From positions 1-64,000 of the forward strand of contig JAMPUU010000007.1 in the NCBI GenBank assembly GCA_030144965.1: a stretch of 64,000 nucleotides of DNA. Reading direction: 5' to 3'. A program made the translations under genes and the position numbers. Origin of the DNA: Nitrospira sp. BO4 (GTDB lineage: Bacteria; Nitrospirota; Nitrospiria; Nitrospirales; Nitrospiraceae). The notes below the pieces were generated by a model, which worked only from the letters and a program-made list of their open reading frames with translations, ran no database searches and was not told where the DNA came from. Below, in pieces: positions 35,592-43,407 of this stretch. The number at the start of each line of letters is the position of its first letter. The first letter of the stretch is position 1.

Positions 35592-36107
35592 ATGTCCGCT
35601 TGCTCACCCGGTCCGCTTACCCACGATGAACGGAAAGCTGCCGAAGCGGCCTTTCTCGGCGCTCCCATGAACCCGAACTGGACGCAGCAAGCCCAATTCG
35701 TCTATCGAGAAATCTGGAAAGCCAAACATCGACAGGATGCCGTGGTCACACCCACCATCCCTGTGTCGAAGGATACGAATACCCACACACATCATCGAGA
35801 CGCCAGCCCTCTCCATGCCAAAGCCGTCCAAGCCTGGCATGTTCATTACACCGATCATGAGGACGATGTCCTCATGTTATTCCCACTCCATGCCAGCATG
35901 GACTTCATACTCAGCGTGGTTCAACAACTCAGCCAAGGCCGGCCATTCGAGATGCAACCGTTGAAACAAGGACACTTCCCGATCACCTGGCCAGACCAAC
36001 AGACGATTGCCCAATTGTATGCCCAAGATGCCAGAACGATTGATCAGCAAGGGGTCGTGCATCTTCGCGCCCTCCCTCAAAACCCGCCCTCCTCACACGC
36101 CGCCTAG
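35592..36107 (+). CDS. Hypothetical protein
   Basis: This 171-residue soluble protein has TTGGAGG before the ATG. The N-terminal part (10-50) is helical, a His/Thr-rich linker follows, then an alpha/beta domain (about 78-160). It ends in Ala-Ala. The family is unknown. A hairpin of the intergenic family follows its stop. Confidence 0.58.
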   Translation: MSACSPGPLTHDERKAAEAAFLGAPMNPNWTQQAQFVYREIWKAKHRQDAVVTPTIPVSKDTNTHTHHRDASPLHAKAVQAWHVHYTDHEDDVLMLFPLHASMDFILSVVQQLSQGRPFEMQPLKQGHFPITWPDQQTIAQLYAQDARTIDQQGVVHLRALPQNPPSSHAA

Positions 36108-36152
36108 ACTCGCACTCTCTCCATCCCGACATCCTCCGAACTCACAGGTTGT

Positions 36153-36171
36153 AGGCCTGCCTGACAGGCAG
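36153..36171. repeat. Intergenic hairpin, family copy 1
   Basis: AGGCCTGCCTGACAGGCAG: a GCCTG/CAGGC stem between a stop codon and the next ribosome binding site. It matches the AGGC...GCAG frame of the copies at 40.4, 41.9, 43.0 and 44.7 kb. Confidence 0.5.
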
Positions 36172-36212
36172 TTCACCCAACCCGGTGAATGTCATATTTC
36201 GAGAAGGGGACC

Positions 36213-36773
36213 ATGAGAAATCCGCTGCGTCTCGCGATTACCGGCCATCGCCCCCAGTCACTGGGCAGGTTCGATCCTAACAACCCGCTCCTCTGGCAAA
36301 TCGAACAACACCTGATCGTCACATTGGATGCCGTGAAATCCACACATCCCCAAGTGATTGGTCTCACCGGTATGGCACAAGGCGTCGACCAAGCCTTTGC
36401 CCGCGCCTGCCTCGCCACGCACATTCCCTTCCGTGCCTATCTCCCGTTTCCCGAACACAGCGCCATCTGGCCAGCCCACGCCCAACAAATCTATCGAGAG
36501 CTTCTCGCGAAAGCTGACAGGTATCAAGTGGTCCGTCCCTACGTGACCACACCGCATGACATTCGCCAAGCCCTCATGGATCGCAATAGCACACTGGTCG
36601 ACGAATGCGACGCAGCCATTGCGGTCTGGACAGGCGCCCCAGGAGGAACCGCGGATGCCGTGCGGAAACTCCGCGCCGCCGGACGCCCCTTACTCATCTT
36701 GCACCCTCACCGCGCCTATCATCCCAGCGACGTCTCACGCTGGATCACCGACATCGTCCAGCGAGCGGCCTAA
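36213..36773 (+). CDS. SLOG/YspA-type Rossmann protein
   Basis: This 186-residue protein is called from ATG 36213 (AAGGGGA upstream). Features of the SLOG superfamily: LAITGHRPQSLG at the start, GLTGMAQGVDQAFARA (about 54-69), a PFPEH turn, then RN...LVDECDAAIAVWTG...GGTADAVR (about 126-155), a GGT nucleotide-binding turn. SLOG proteins bind or cleave nucleotide-derived ligands such as ADP-ribose or NAD, sometimes as defence sensors. The macro-domain gene 2.3 kb downstream makes an ADP-ribose link attractive but unproven. It ends in Ala-Ala. Confidence 0.78.
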   Translation: MRNPLRLAITGHRPQSLGRFDPNNPLLWQIEQHLIVTLDAVKSTHPQVIGLTGMAQGVDQAFARACLATHIPFRAYLPFPEHSAIWPAHAQQIYRELLAKADRYQVVRPYVTTPHDIRQALMDRNSTLVDECDAAIAVWTGAPGGTADAVRKLRAAGRPLLILHPHRAYHPSDVSRWITDIVQRAA

Positions 36774-36791
36774 CCGATTCCGGTCACACAA

Positions 36792-36817
36792 TTCTCCCCA
36801 CGCTGGACCGTAATACC
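36792..36817 (+). promoter_or_regulatory. Element motif, copy 6 (upstream of receiver genes)
   Basis: TTCTCCCCA, 8 nt, CGTAATACC, with the exact 13-base core CTGGACCGTAATA, 44 nt before the start at 36861. The identical 44-nt distance is seen before the ParM gene. Confidence 0.65.
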
Positions 36818-36860
36818 TAACAGATCGATAGCCCCCCTTCCGTCACCTAGGAGGTGTGTC

Positions 36861-37076
36861 ATGGCACGGATTCTTATCCTCGATCCTAATGGATTGCGCC
36901 GCAGTCGCTATCGAAAAGTCCTGGAAGCACAAGGACATGACGTGAGCGAAAGCTCGCTCTCCCTCCACGACATGTCTCTCTACCACCCCCTGCAATTTGA
37001 CCGAATCATTTCGGACATTCCTGACATCACCCAAGAAGCGATCGAGGCATCACTCCTTGTCGCCACACACTCCTAG
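36861..37076 (+). CDS. Truncated receiver-like protein
   Basis: This 71-residue protein has AGGAGG before the ATG. It starts ARILILDPNGLRRSRYRKVLEAQGHDV, the first strand and helix of a response-regulator receiver domain, but only one Asp of the acidic pair is present, and the rest of the fold is too short to include a normal phosphoacceptor or Lys strand. It may be a decoy or a fragment. It lies 8 nt upstream of a full receiver. Confidence 0.55.
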   Translation: MARILILDPNGLRRSRYRKVLEAQGHDVSESSLSLHDMSLYHPLQFDRIISDIPDITQEAIEASLLVATHS

Positions 37077-37084
37077 GAGCACCC

Positions 37085-37474
37085 ATGGCTAAAATACTCA
37101 TCGTTGAAAATTACGTCGACCTTCAGCTATTGCTCGAAGACGCACTGCTCGCCGATGGGCATCAGGTCATCACCGCACACAATGGCGCACAGGGCCTAGA
37201 CCAGGCTCTCACAGAACAGCCGGACCTTATCCTCACGGATATGAAGATGCCCATCATGACGGGAGAACAAATGATTACCATCCTCCAGTTACTCATGCCC
37301 ACAACTCTCCTGATGGGTATGAGTGCCGATGTGGATCCACGACATGCGGAACGAGAACGGGATCGACTCAAGATCCACGCGTTTATCGCCAAACCTTTTG
37401 ATTTGCATCACCTTCGACGCACGATTACCGCGCTGGTGGAGCGACGAGCGCCACCAATAGAGTCCGCCGCATAG
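37085..37474 (+). CDS. Stand-alone response-regulator receiver domain
   Basis: This 129-residue protein is a complete CheY-like receiver: KILIVENYVDLQ at the start (E-N in place of the usual D-D pair), the phosphoacceptor D in LILTDMKMP (about 51), MGMSAD in place of the Thr/Ser strand, and IAKPF with the conserved Lys (about 102). No output domain or kinase is nearby. The altered acidic pair may change Mg2+ binding, so phosphorylation is uncertain. It ends in Ala-Ala and is co-transcribed with the truncated receiver. Confidence 0.85.
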   Translation: MAKILIVENYVDLQLLLEDALLADGHQVITAHNGAQGLDQALTEQPDLILTDMKMPIMTGEQMITILQLLMPTTLLMGMSADVDPRHAERERDRLKIHAFIAKPFDLHHLRRTITALVERRAPPIESAA

Positions 37475-37542
37475 ACCCATCTGACTGAACGGCCACAGCT
37501 ATATGCCTACCATTCTCGGACGTAATGCACGAGGACTTCATC

Positions 37543-38025
37543 ATGACCGTGATCGTTCATCACACACCTGAACCATCCTCTACCGCTCCTGAACCCACCA
37601 CCAACTTCATGAGAACGTCGAAGGTCCACGCGCTCCGCATCATCACGCGCGCCATGGAAGACGGGGACATTGTCCACTTCAAGGAAACCACCCTACGCTA
37701 TCTCAGAAAAGGAGCGGAGTTTCAGGAGGGAGATGATTGGTTCGAAGCGCTTGAGACCGGATGTTTCCTCAGACTCAGCGTCTGGGAAGGAAAACGATCA
37801 CTGGACGAGCCACCCAGTTCCTATCGCTGGGGCATCTATCCAGGACAGCTCGACGACATCATTGAGCACTTCCTCGACCAGATGTCCCCCGATGAACAGG
37901 AATGTCTCGTCCAGAACTCCGTCTTGCGAAACGTCATGAGGGAAGAGAACAGAGACAAATCACGACGACGTGAGCAATGCCAAATGACTCGCGCACAACA
38001 GATGTCTACGATAACTCAGCACTGA
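37543..38025 (+). CDS. Hypothetical protein
   Basis: This 160-residue protein is called from ATG 37543 with GAGGA upstream. The core (about 25-130) is alpha/beta with WEGKR and WGIYPGQ; the C-terminus is charged and helical (REENRDKSRRREQ). The family is unknown. A weak variant of the element motif's right half (CGTAATGC) lies at 37520. Confidence 0.58.
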   Translation: MTVIVHHTPEPSSTAPEPTTNFMRTSKVHALRIITRAMEDGDIVHFKETTLRYLRKGAEFQEGDDWFEALETGCFLRLSVWEGKRSLDEPPSSYRWGIYPGQLDDIIEHFLDQMSPDEQECLVQNSVLRNVMREENRDKSRRREQCQMTRAQQMSTITQH

Positions 38026-38072
38026 CCTGATCCCGTCGATTCCATTCCGTATATTCAATGAAGGATGACACC

Positions 38073-38246
38073 ATGGGCTACTTTCGTTCACCGCATACCA
38101 TGAATGAACGACGCGCCAATCAGGATCCACGTGCACGACCAAGCCGACGCCCTCAGAACCTCCCCCACAGCTACGATGACATTCACAATGCCTCACGTCA
38201 GAATAGAAACTGGAAACGGTTTCGACGTACGCGCTATCGCTCCTAA
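38073..38246 (+). CDS. Small basic protein
   Basis: This 57-residue protein has GAAGGATG before the ATG. It is Arg/Asn-rich and lacks hydrophobic core residues, so it may be a disordered nucleic-acid-binding peptide. The function is unknown. Confidence 0.48.
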   Translation: MGYFRSPHTMNERRANQDPRARPSRRPQNLPHSYDDIHNASRQNRNWKRFRRTRYRS

Positions 38247-38264
38247 CCTTCACCACGAGGCACC

Positions 38265-38588
38265 ATGGCCCCTCCCATTCGCTACACCCCCGACAGCATT
38301 CAGATCGCCTGGAACAATTTGAACGACTCACAGGTCCGCTCACGCGGGCTGCGCCTGAGTCAGTCTGCTCTGGGAGACATTATCCCCCACGGACCCTATT
38401 GCTACACCGTTCTTGAGGATCTTCCAGCACCCGCCATCGGGCAACGGATCCGTCGTTGTATTTTTCTGAGAGGATCAAGACCAGATACGATCTGTCTGAT
38501 CAATCCTAATCGTACGTTTCGAGAAGACCTCTATAATGAGGATGCCTGTAAATGCTGTAGCGTCAATGAAGAAGACCGAGACGGATGA
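38265..38588 (+). CDS. Hypothetical protein with Cys-rich end
   Basis: This 107-residue protein starts 18 nt after the preceding gene. It has a mixed strand/helix core and a C-terminal CKCC cluster (about 94-97) plus two earlier Cys. The family is unknown. Confidence 0.52.
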   Translation: MAPPIRYTPDSIQIAWNNLNDSQVRSRGLRLSQSALGDIIPHGPYCYTVLEDLPAPAIGQRIRRCIFLRGSRPDTICLINPNRTFREDLYNEDACKCCSVNEEDRDG

Positions 38589-38651
38589 TGATGGGCGAAG
38601 CCCTGAACACCCCCCACGCTCTGTTGACCAGTCCCTCTCACGAAGGATGAC

Positions 38652-39074
38652 ATGAATACACCCACACAGGACTTCCCGATGCCAGACTACGCCATCGCCC
38701 TTTTTGAGGCGATTGACCGGACCATCGGACGGATTTATTGGAACCGGCATCAAGAACCATGGGACTCGATCCAAGACCCTGGCATCCCAGGCATTGTATG
38801 GAAGCCCTTTGATTGGACTGATGACAGTCCGGAATCGTCCGCACCCAACTTTACCTTTCTGAAAGCTCGAGCAGAGTTTCAGGGCCTGGAGATTCGCTGG
38901 TACAAGTATCCCGGCCGCGGCATGTCCTGTAACCAGCAATGGACCCCGGATCACTGGTGTCATTGGTACCAGAACTGTCTTCAACACCTTCGTGCCTTTG
39001 AGGCTTCCATGGATCATCTCGACCGGTCTGCGAAGCAGACAGTGTCCCCTGACACTGCTCACTCCCCCGTATGA
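38652..39074 (+). CDS. Hypothetical protein
   Basis: This 140-residue Trp-rich protein (nine Trp) has GAAGGATG before the ATG. It includes WTPDHWCHWYQ near 97-107. There is no membrane segment and no recognised family. It ends just before the macro-domain gene, with a 12-nt gap, so it is probably co-translated. Confidence 0.55.
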   Translation: MNTPTQDFPMPDYAIALFEAIDRTIGRIYWNRHQEPWDSIQDPGIPGIVWKPFDWTDDSPESSAPNFTFLKARAEFQGLEIRWYKYPGRGMSCNQQWTPDHWCHWYQNCLQHLRAFEASMDHLDRSAKQTVSPDTAHSPV

Positions 39075-39085
39075 GGAGACCACTC

Positions 39086-39535
39086 ATGGCCACTACGATT
39101 CAGGAAGTCACCGGCAATCTCTGGGACTTTCACAGTAAAGGCCACAACTGGATTGCCATCCCAACCAACAGTGTGGTGAAAACCAACGGTGACAACGTCA
39201 TGGGTGCCGGTCTCGCCAAACAAGCCGCCATCCGATTTCTAGAGTTTCCCTCAATCGTAGGCGCACACCTGATGACCCACGGCAATATTCCCTGTGCATG
39301 GCCAACCGGACGCCTGATCGCCATCCCAACCAAATCGCACTGGAAACAGCCCAGTACGATTACCCTCATCCTCGAATCTCTTGTCCGAGTGCCGGCCTTG
39401 CTCGATCGCCATCACATCTCGACACTCTACTGTCCTCACCTCGGATGTGGACTTGGACAACTGGAGTGGCCCACTGTCCGAGACGACATCGCGCCGTTTC
39501 TGGACGAACGTTTCATCTTCGTCACCCCTCAATAA
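39086..39535 (+). CDS. Macro-domain protein (ADP-ribose binding)
   Basis: This 149-residue protein is called from ATG 39086 (GAGGAG upstream). Macro-domain signs: EVTGNLWDF start, IAIPTNSVVKTNGDNVMGAGLAKQAA (the ADP-ribose pocket, about 25-50), and HLGCGLGQLEW (about 117-128, the substrate loop). Such proteins bind ADP-ribose or remove it from macromolecules. On mobile elements they may counter host ADP-ribosylation or act as antitoxins of DarT-type toxins; no toxin is adjacent. Confidence 0.85.
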   Translation: MATTIQEVTGNLWDFHSKGHNWIAIPTNSVVKTNGDNVMGAGLAKQAAIRFLEFPSIVGAHLMTHGNIPCAWPTGRLIAIPTKSHWKQPSTITLILESLVRVPALLDRHHISTLYCPHLGCGLGQLEWPTVRDDIAPFLDERFIFVTPQ

Positions 39536-39575
39536 TACGTGTGCACATCCGACCATCCACACAGGACGACACCCC

Positions 39576-39914
39576 ATGAGCAGAAGCGCTGAACTCATCG
39601 CAATCGGCCAGTACGATCCTACACTTCTCACCCTGCTCAACCTCCACGGCACTGCCACACACTACGATCGTCTGCTCTCCGGCGCCCCGGTCATGGCCAT
39701 TCTCTTTTGCCTTGAAGGGAGGACGGCTATCGACGAACTCAGCGAGGCCTTACACGTCCATCCGCTCAAGGCAGACACCTATCAGCTCCATATCGATCGC
39801 ATTCACTGGGACCAGCTCGTCGGGTTCGCCGACACCCGAGGCCTGCGCGATGAGTCCCATGCCCTGCATACCCTGCTCACACATCACTTCACGGTTTTCT
39901 TCAGACCACGTTGA
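39576..39914 (+). CDS. Hypothetical protein
   Basis: This 112-residue protein is called from ATG 39576 with AGGA upstream. It is mostly helical, His/Leu-rich, with no motif. It sits between the macro-domain and RadC-like genes. The function is unknown. Confidence 0.52.
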   Translation: MSRSAELIAIGQYDPTLLTLLNLHGTATHYDRLLSGAPVMAILFCLEGRTAIDELSEALHVHPLKADTYQLHIDRIHWDQLVGFADTRGLRDESHALHTLLTHHFTVFFRPR

Positions 39915-39947
39915 TCCGTCATTGGCTCGTTTTGGGAGACCACGATC

Positions 39948-40418
39948 ATGACCCTCAATAGCACTCTCTACTCGATTCCCCGCTATACCATCGGTCTCAT
40001 CAAGAAACCCACGACTCACTTCACCCCAACGCCACACTATGATTCCTCTGAAAGCGTCTACGCCTGTCTCATGCCGATCCTCGCCAATCAAGACCGAGAA
40101 CATATGTACGGCCTCTTTCTGGATGCCAAACACGCACTCATCGGCATCAATCATATCGCCATGGGAAACATGACTGAAGCCTTCATTCATCCACGAGAAG
40201 TCTTCAAATGCGCCATTCTCCTCAACGCCGCCGCACTCATCCTCGCACATAACCACCCATCGGGAGACCCATCACCGAGCAGGGAAGACCGCCTCCTCAC
40301 CACGCGATTAGCAGAAGCCGGCACACTCCTCGGTATCGCACTCCTCGATCACCTCATCATTGGAGAAGACCGCTATTATTCGTTTGCAGACCATGGCACG
40401 CTCATGAGCCTCGGATAA
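39948..40418 (+). CDS. RadC-type JAB/MPN domain protein
   Basis: This 156-residue protein carries the JAMM metalloprotease-like signature HNHPSGDPSPSREDR (about 100-114), the H-x-H-x7-S-x2-D zinc site of RadC/MPN proteins. It has the usual RadC middle (GLFLDAKHALIG, HPREVFKCAILLNAA) but lacks the N-terminal helix-hairpin-helix of chromosomal RadC, as is common on plasmids and phages. Its molecular role is unknown despite the historic DNA-repair name. TTGGGAGA precedes the ATG. Confidence 0.9.
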   Translation: MTLNSTLYSIPRYTIGLIKKPTTHFTPTPHYDSSESVYACLMPILANQDREHMYGLFLDAKHALIGINHIAMGNMTEAFIHPREVFKCAILLNAAALILAHNHPSGDPSPSREDRLLTTRLAEAGTLLGIALLDHLIIGEDRYYSFADHGTLMSLG

Positions 40419-40420
40419 AT

Positions 40421-40439
40421 CGGCCCACTTCGTGGGCAG
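40421..40439. repeat. Intergenic hairpin, family copy 2
   Basis: CGGCCCACTTCGTGGGCAG: a GCCCAC/GTGGGC stem with a TTC loop, 2 nt after the RadC-like stop codon. Confidence 0.55.
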
Positions 40440-40484
40440 TCCTCTTACCTCATGACACCGGCATCCGCTACAACAGGAGGACGT

Positions 40485-41264
40485 ATGACTGCCGAATCTA
40501 TTGCACGCCAATTCATCGCCACGCTGGAACAGACCGGATTCCGCGCTCAGCTCGGACAGAGCATCAACTTCGGACACAAGATTCTGCTCAGTTCCTCCGC
40601 AGGCATCGATCACGGCGCGCTCATCGTCTACGTCGGGAAAAAAGGCTCGAGGTACGTCACCAACGAACTCCGCGGCCCCAGCGATGACTTGCTCGGCACG
40701 ATCAACACGGCCTGGAACAATGCTGTGGGTACTCCCGACCGCGCCAAAGGATCCCCGTCATTGCCCTCGACAACGGTCCCACCCTCCGCACCTGGCACGA
40801 TCGAGCTGTGGGTCGATGGGGCCTGTCTCCAAGAGCAAAACGGATTACGATTCGGCTGGGCCTACGTGATTCGACGAGAGCGACAAGAACTGGCTCGAAA
40901 GAGTGGCAGCCGCATCGCTCCCCACGCAGTTTCGCAACGCAATGTCGCCGCCGAAATTCAGGCTGTGATGTCCGGACTTGAAATGTGCGTCCGGATGGGA
41001 TATTCCGCAGTCACGGTGTTCTATGATTACGAAGGACTCGAAGCCTGGGTTACTGGACGTTGGCATGCGAAAACCCCCTTTACTCAAGACTACGCCACAG
41101 GAGTTCGCAGCCTACCCCTCACAATCGCATGGAGAAAAGTTGCGGCCCATACCGGCGTACCCATGAATGAACTGGTCGATTCCCTTGCTACCAGCGCTGC
41201 CTCCCTCTCCGTTGAGCGACACCCTATTCCCACGACAGCTCCCGCGTTGTTCTCACGCCAATGA
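40485..41264 (+). CDS. RNase H-like protein
   Basis: This 259-residue protein is called from ATG 40485 (AGGAGG upstream). Residues about 105-240 form an RNase HI fold: LWVDGACL (first catalytic Asp, about 109), NVAAEIQAVMSGLEM (catalytic Glu), VFYDYEGLEAW (second Asp), and a C-terminal HTGVPMNELVDSLA (final Asp). It would cut RNA in RNA:DNA hybrids. The first 90 residues are an unrelated small domain of unknown role. It would suit R-loop removal or primer processing by the element. Confidence 0.83.
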   Translation: MTAESIARQFIATLEQTGFRAQLGQSINFGHKILLSSSAGIDHGALIVYVGKKGSRYVTNELRGPSDDLLGTINTAWNNAVGTPDRAKGSPSLPSTTVPPSAPGTIELWVDGACLQEQNGLRFGWAYVIRRERQELARKSGSRIAPHAVSQRNVAAEIQAVMSGLEMCVRMGYSAVTVFYDYEGLEAWVTGRWHAKTPFTQDYATGVRSLPLTIAWRKVAAHTGVPMNELVDSLATSAASLSVERHPIPTTAPALFSRQ

Positions 41265-41430
41265 GAACCTCCTTGCCAGGCGGCAGGATCGCAGAGACGG
41301 TCTCCAGGTTCTACCCGAATGATAAGAGACCAGGGGTCTCTCCTTCACCGGTAGTTCGGCTAGTCAATCCCAGCACTCTCCGATCACGGCTTCACGCCTC
41401 CCGCCTGGCTCCAATACGAAAGGATTCTGT

Positions 41431-41697
41431 ATGGACTACTTTCGCCTCACCTATGCCGTCTCAACTCCCGACAACACAGATTTCTGGAAGACCTCACGTC
41501 GATTTGAGGTGATCGGTTCCCAGCAAGCCATCTTCGATCTCTGGTTTCACCTGACACAACTACAACGTCTCAGTGCAGAAGGTCAGCACGAGTCCGCCTG
41601 TCCGCATTTTCTGGAAGTCCGCAATAAAGACGGCATCCTTCAAGATCCCACCAAAGGACTCTATGCAGGACTCGTCAACTGCAATACCTTCACCTGA
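41431..41697 (+). CDS. Hypothetical protein
   Basis: This 88-residue protein has GAAAGGAT before the ATG. It shows an alternating beta start (MDYFRLTYAVST), then a helix (AIFDLWFHLTQLQRL). The family is unknown. The 165 bp upstream contain a small imperfect hairpin (TGCC-AGGC-GGCA at 41273) but no gene. Confidence 0.55.
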   Translation: MDYFRLTYAVSTPDNTDFWKTSRRFEVIGSQQAIFDLWFHLTQLQRLSAEGQHESACPHFLEVRNKDGILQDPTKGLYAGLVNCNTFT

Positions 41698-41710
41698 GGA
41701 TCAGATCGAC

Positions 41711-41860
41711 ATGGACACGCCCTTCCAACAGGCCCGCATGGCCCTCGCCACCGTACTCGAACAGTTGCCTTACGGTTGCTCCCTCGCGCAGGAATGTAAA
41801 ACCTTGAGCGATCATCTACGCGAGCACGAATGCCTCACCGACGCTGACATCCGTTCCTAA
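41711..41860 (+). CDS. 49-residue protein, unknown
   Basis: A short helical protein that starts 13 nt after the preceding gene, with GAGGAT upstream. It contains two Cys and an acidic C-terminus. No motif is visible. Confidence 0.48.
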   Translation: MDTPFQQARMALATVLEQLPYGCSLAQECKTLSDHLREHECLTDADIRS

Positions 41861-41881
41861 CCTCTTGAGCAGGCATCTCCG

Positions 41882-41900
41882 AGGCCTGCTTCGCAGGCAG
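41882..41900. repeat. Intergenic hairpin, family copy 3
   Basis: AGGCCTGCTTCGCAGGCAG: a perfect GCCTGC/GCAGGC stem with a TTC loop, upstream of the transglycosylase gene. Confidence 0.58.
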
Positions 41901-41966
41901 GGGATTCACTCCACATGTCTCATCACCGTCTCACGGCATTGGGCTCTCGTTGAAAAGGAGTTCTCC

Positions 41967-42956
41967 ATGCGATCCATCCCGTCACCACGACCACGCTTCA
42001 TGGCACCCGTCCTCCTCGGAAGTCTCTTCGCCTGGGTCCTTCCACAGATCGCTACCGCCACTCTCCCTGCCTCCACCAATCATTGGGATCACTGTGTCAC
42101 CCGCCACGCCCACGAACTGCAGATTGATCCAGCCCTCCTCCACGCCATCATTTGGACGGAGAGCAGAAATCAACCGCTCGCCATAGCCTGGACTGATCGA
42201 TGGGGCAAACGGCACAGTGTCTTCCCTAAGACGACTGAGGATGCCCGCGCCCTCATGACACAGCTCCAACGATCACAACAAACATTCGATCTCGGTTTGG
42301 CGCAGGTTAACTCAAAAAATATAGTTCGCCTGGCTCGGCCACTCAACTTTGATCCAGTCGATTTGTTGCAACCCTGCACAAATCTGAAAGTGGCTAGTTA
42401 CATACTTCGGGAGCAGCTCGATCGCCACGGCTACACTTGGAGAGCCGTCGCTGGTTACAACGGGTCGCTCCCCTACATCAACCTGGTCTGGCAAAATCTC
42501 TGTCAAAGACACACCACGACACTTTGTCCTGCGGAAGGTTTTGCGCTCCGCACAGCTCGGATCCCGGCACCGACCGACTCGATCAGGGTCTCCACACTTC
42601 CCATCGCGGATGGCCCGATCATCACCAGAATCATCAATCCTTCGGAATCGATGCCTGGCATCGCAGACACTCCCGTTTCCTTCTCCCCACCGGTTCACAC
42701 CATGCCACTCAACACAGTTCCTCCTGGCGACACCACGACGTGTCTCGATCGCATCCCAACCGCCTCGCGCATCCTGACGATCAGCGTTCGTCTCCTGGCC
42801 CCATTTAGTCTCTTGATTGGCACGATTGTTCTGCTGTGCTACGGCATCCGGATCATCTTCTGGGCCTTGGGCTTGGTGCGAGAAAGTCTGGTTGCCCTCC
42901 TTCGAGGACACCGAACGAGCTTTCCCCATCCTTTGCAGGGTCCCCTCACCTCCTAA
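41967..42956 (+). CDS. Lytic transglycosylase (SLT family) with C-terminal anchor
   Basis: This 329-residue protein is called from ATG 41967 (AAAGGAG upstream). Residues 1-33 form a signal peptide. The SLT domain (about 40-180) shows HAIIWTESR (catalytic Glu, about 63), FDLGLAQVN and WRAVAGYNG, the order of family 1 lytic transglycosylases. It cleaves peptidoglycan, typically to let a secretion or conjugation apparatus (VirB1, TrbN) or phage DNA through the wall. Residues about 185-270 are Pro/Thr-rich, and one or two membrane helices follow (about 272-310), which is unusual and would tether it to the inner membrane. Confidence 0.85.
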   Translation: MRSIPSPRPRFMAPVLLGSLFAWVLPQIATATLPASTNHWDHCVTRHAHELQIDPALLHAIIWTESRNQPLAIAWTDRWGKRHSVFPKTTEDARALMTQLQRSQQTFDLGLAQVNSKNIVRLARPLNFDPVDLLQPCTNLKVASYILREQLDRHGYTWRAVAGYNGSLPYINLVWQNLCQRHTTTLCPAEGFALRTARIPAPTDSIRVSTLPIADGPIITRIINPSESMPGIADTPVSFSPPVHTMPLNTVPPGDTTTCLDRIPTASRILTISVRLLAPFSLLIGTIVLLCYGIRIIFWALGLVRESLVALLRGHRTSFPHPLQGPLTS

Positions 42957-42961
42957 TCCGG

Positions 42962-42980
42962 AGGCCGGCTACGCCGGCAG
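42962..42980. repeat. Intergenic hairpin, family copy 4
   Basis: AGGCCGGCTACGCCGGCAG: a GCCGGC/GCCGGC stem with a TAC loop, 5 nt after the transglycosylase stop. Confidence 0.55.
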
Positions 42981-43030
42981 TCGCACCACGTCATGACACG
43001 CCAGCCTCACCAGAAGAAGGAGCACGGGTC

Positions 43031-43351
43031 ATGACACACACAGCTCTCCAGCTTACGACACCGCTCAGCGTGGCGATTGCCTTCATGGGCAGTGCGATGA
43101 CTGCTCGTATGACCGGCCAACTCGTTCGGTACTCTGCTCATCGACAAACCCTCACACTCACTCACCAGAAGACCGGCGCCAGCGCTGAGTTGGAAATCGC
43201 CCGGGCGGCCCAGGCCGCCAGTTCGTTCCACATCGTGATCCGTCAGGTGACTACCGGTGCGATGCGCCGACACGTGACGACCACTCTGCGAGCCTTCGTG
43301 CGCGAGACACAGGCTCCGATTCTCGACGTTCTCGCACCGGCCGCGGCCTAA
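43031..43351 (+). CDS. Hypothetical protein
   Basis: This 106-residue protein is called from ATG 43031 with AAGGAG upstream; the longer frame overlaps the transglycosylase gene. It is rich in Ala, Thr and Arg, with an alternating hydrophobic pattern. It ends in Ala-Ala-Ala. It lies 56 nt before the fourth SSB. The family is unknown. Confidence 0.55.
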   Translation: MTHTALQLTTPLSVAIAFMGSAMTARMTGQLVRYSAHRQTLTLTHQKTGASAELEIARAAQAASSFHIVIRQVTTGAMRRHVTTTLRAFVRETQAPILDVLAPAAA

Positions 43352-43407
43352 CTTGGCCGTCGACGTCTTTCACCGACTCCCTGTGAGTCATTTGTAGGAG
43401 GTAGCTC

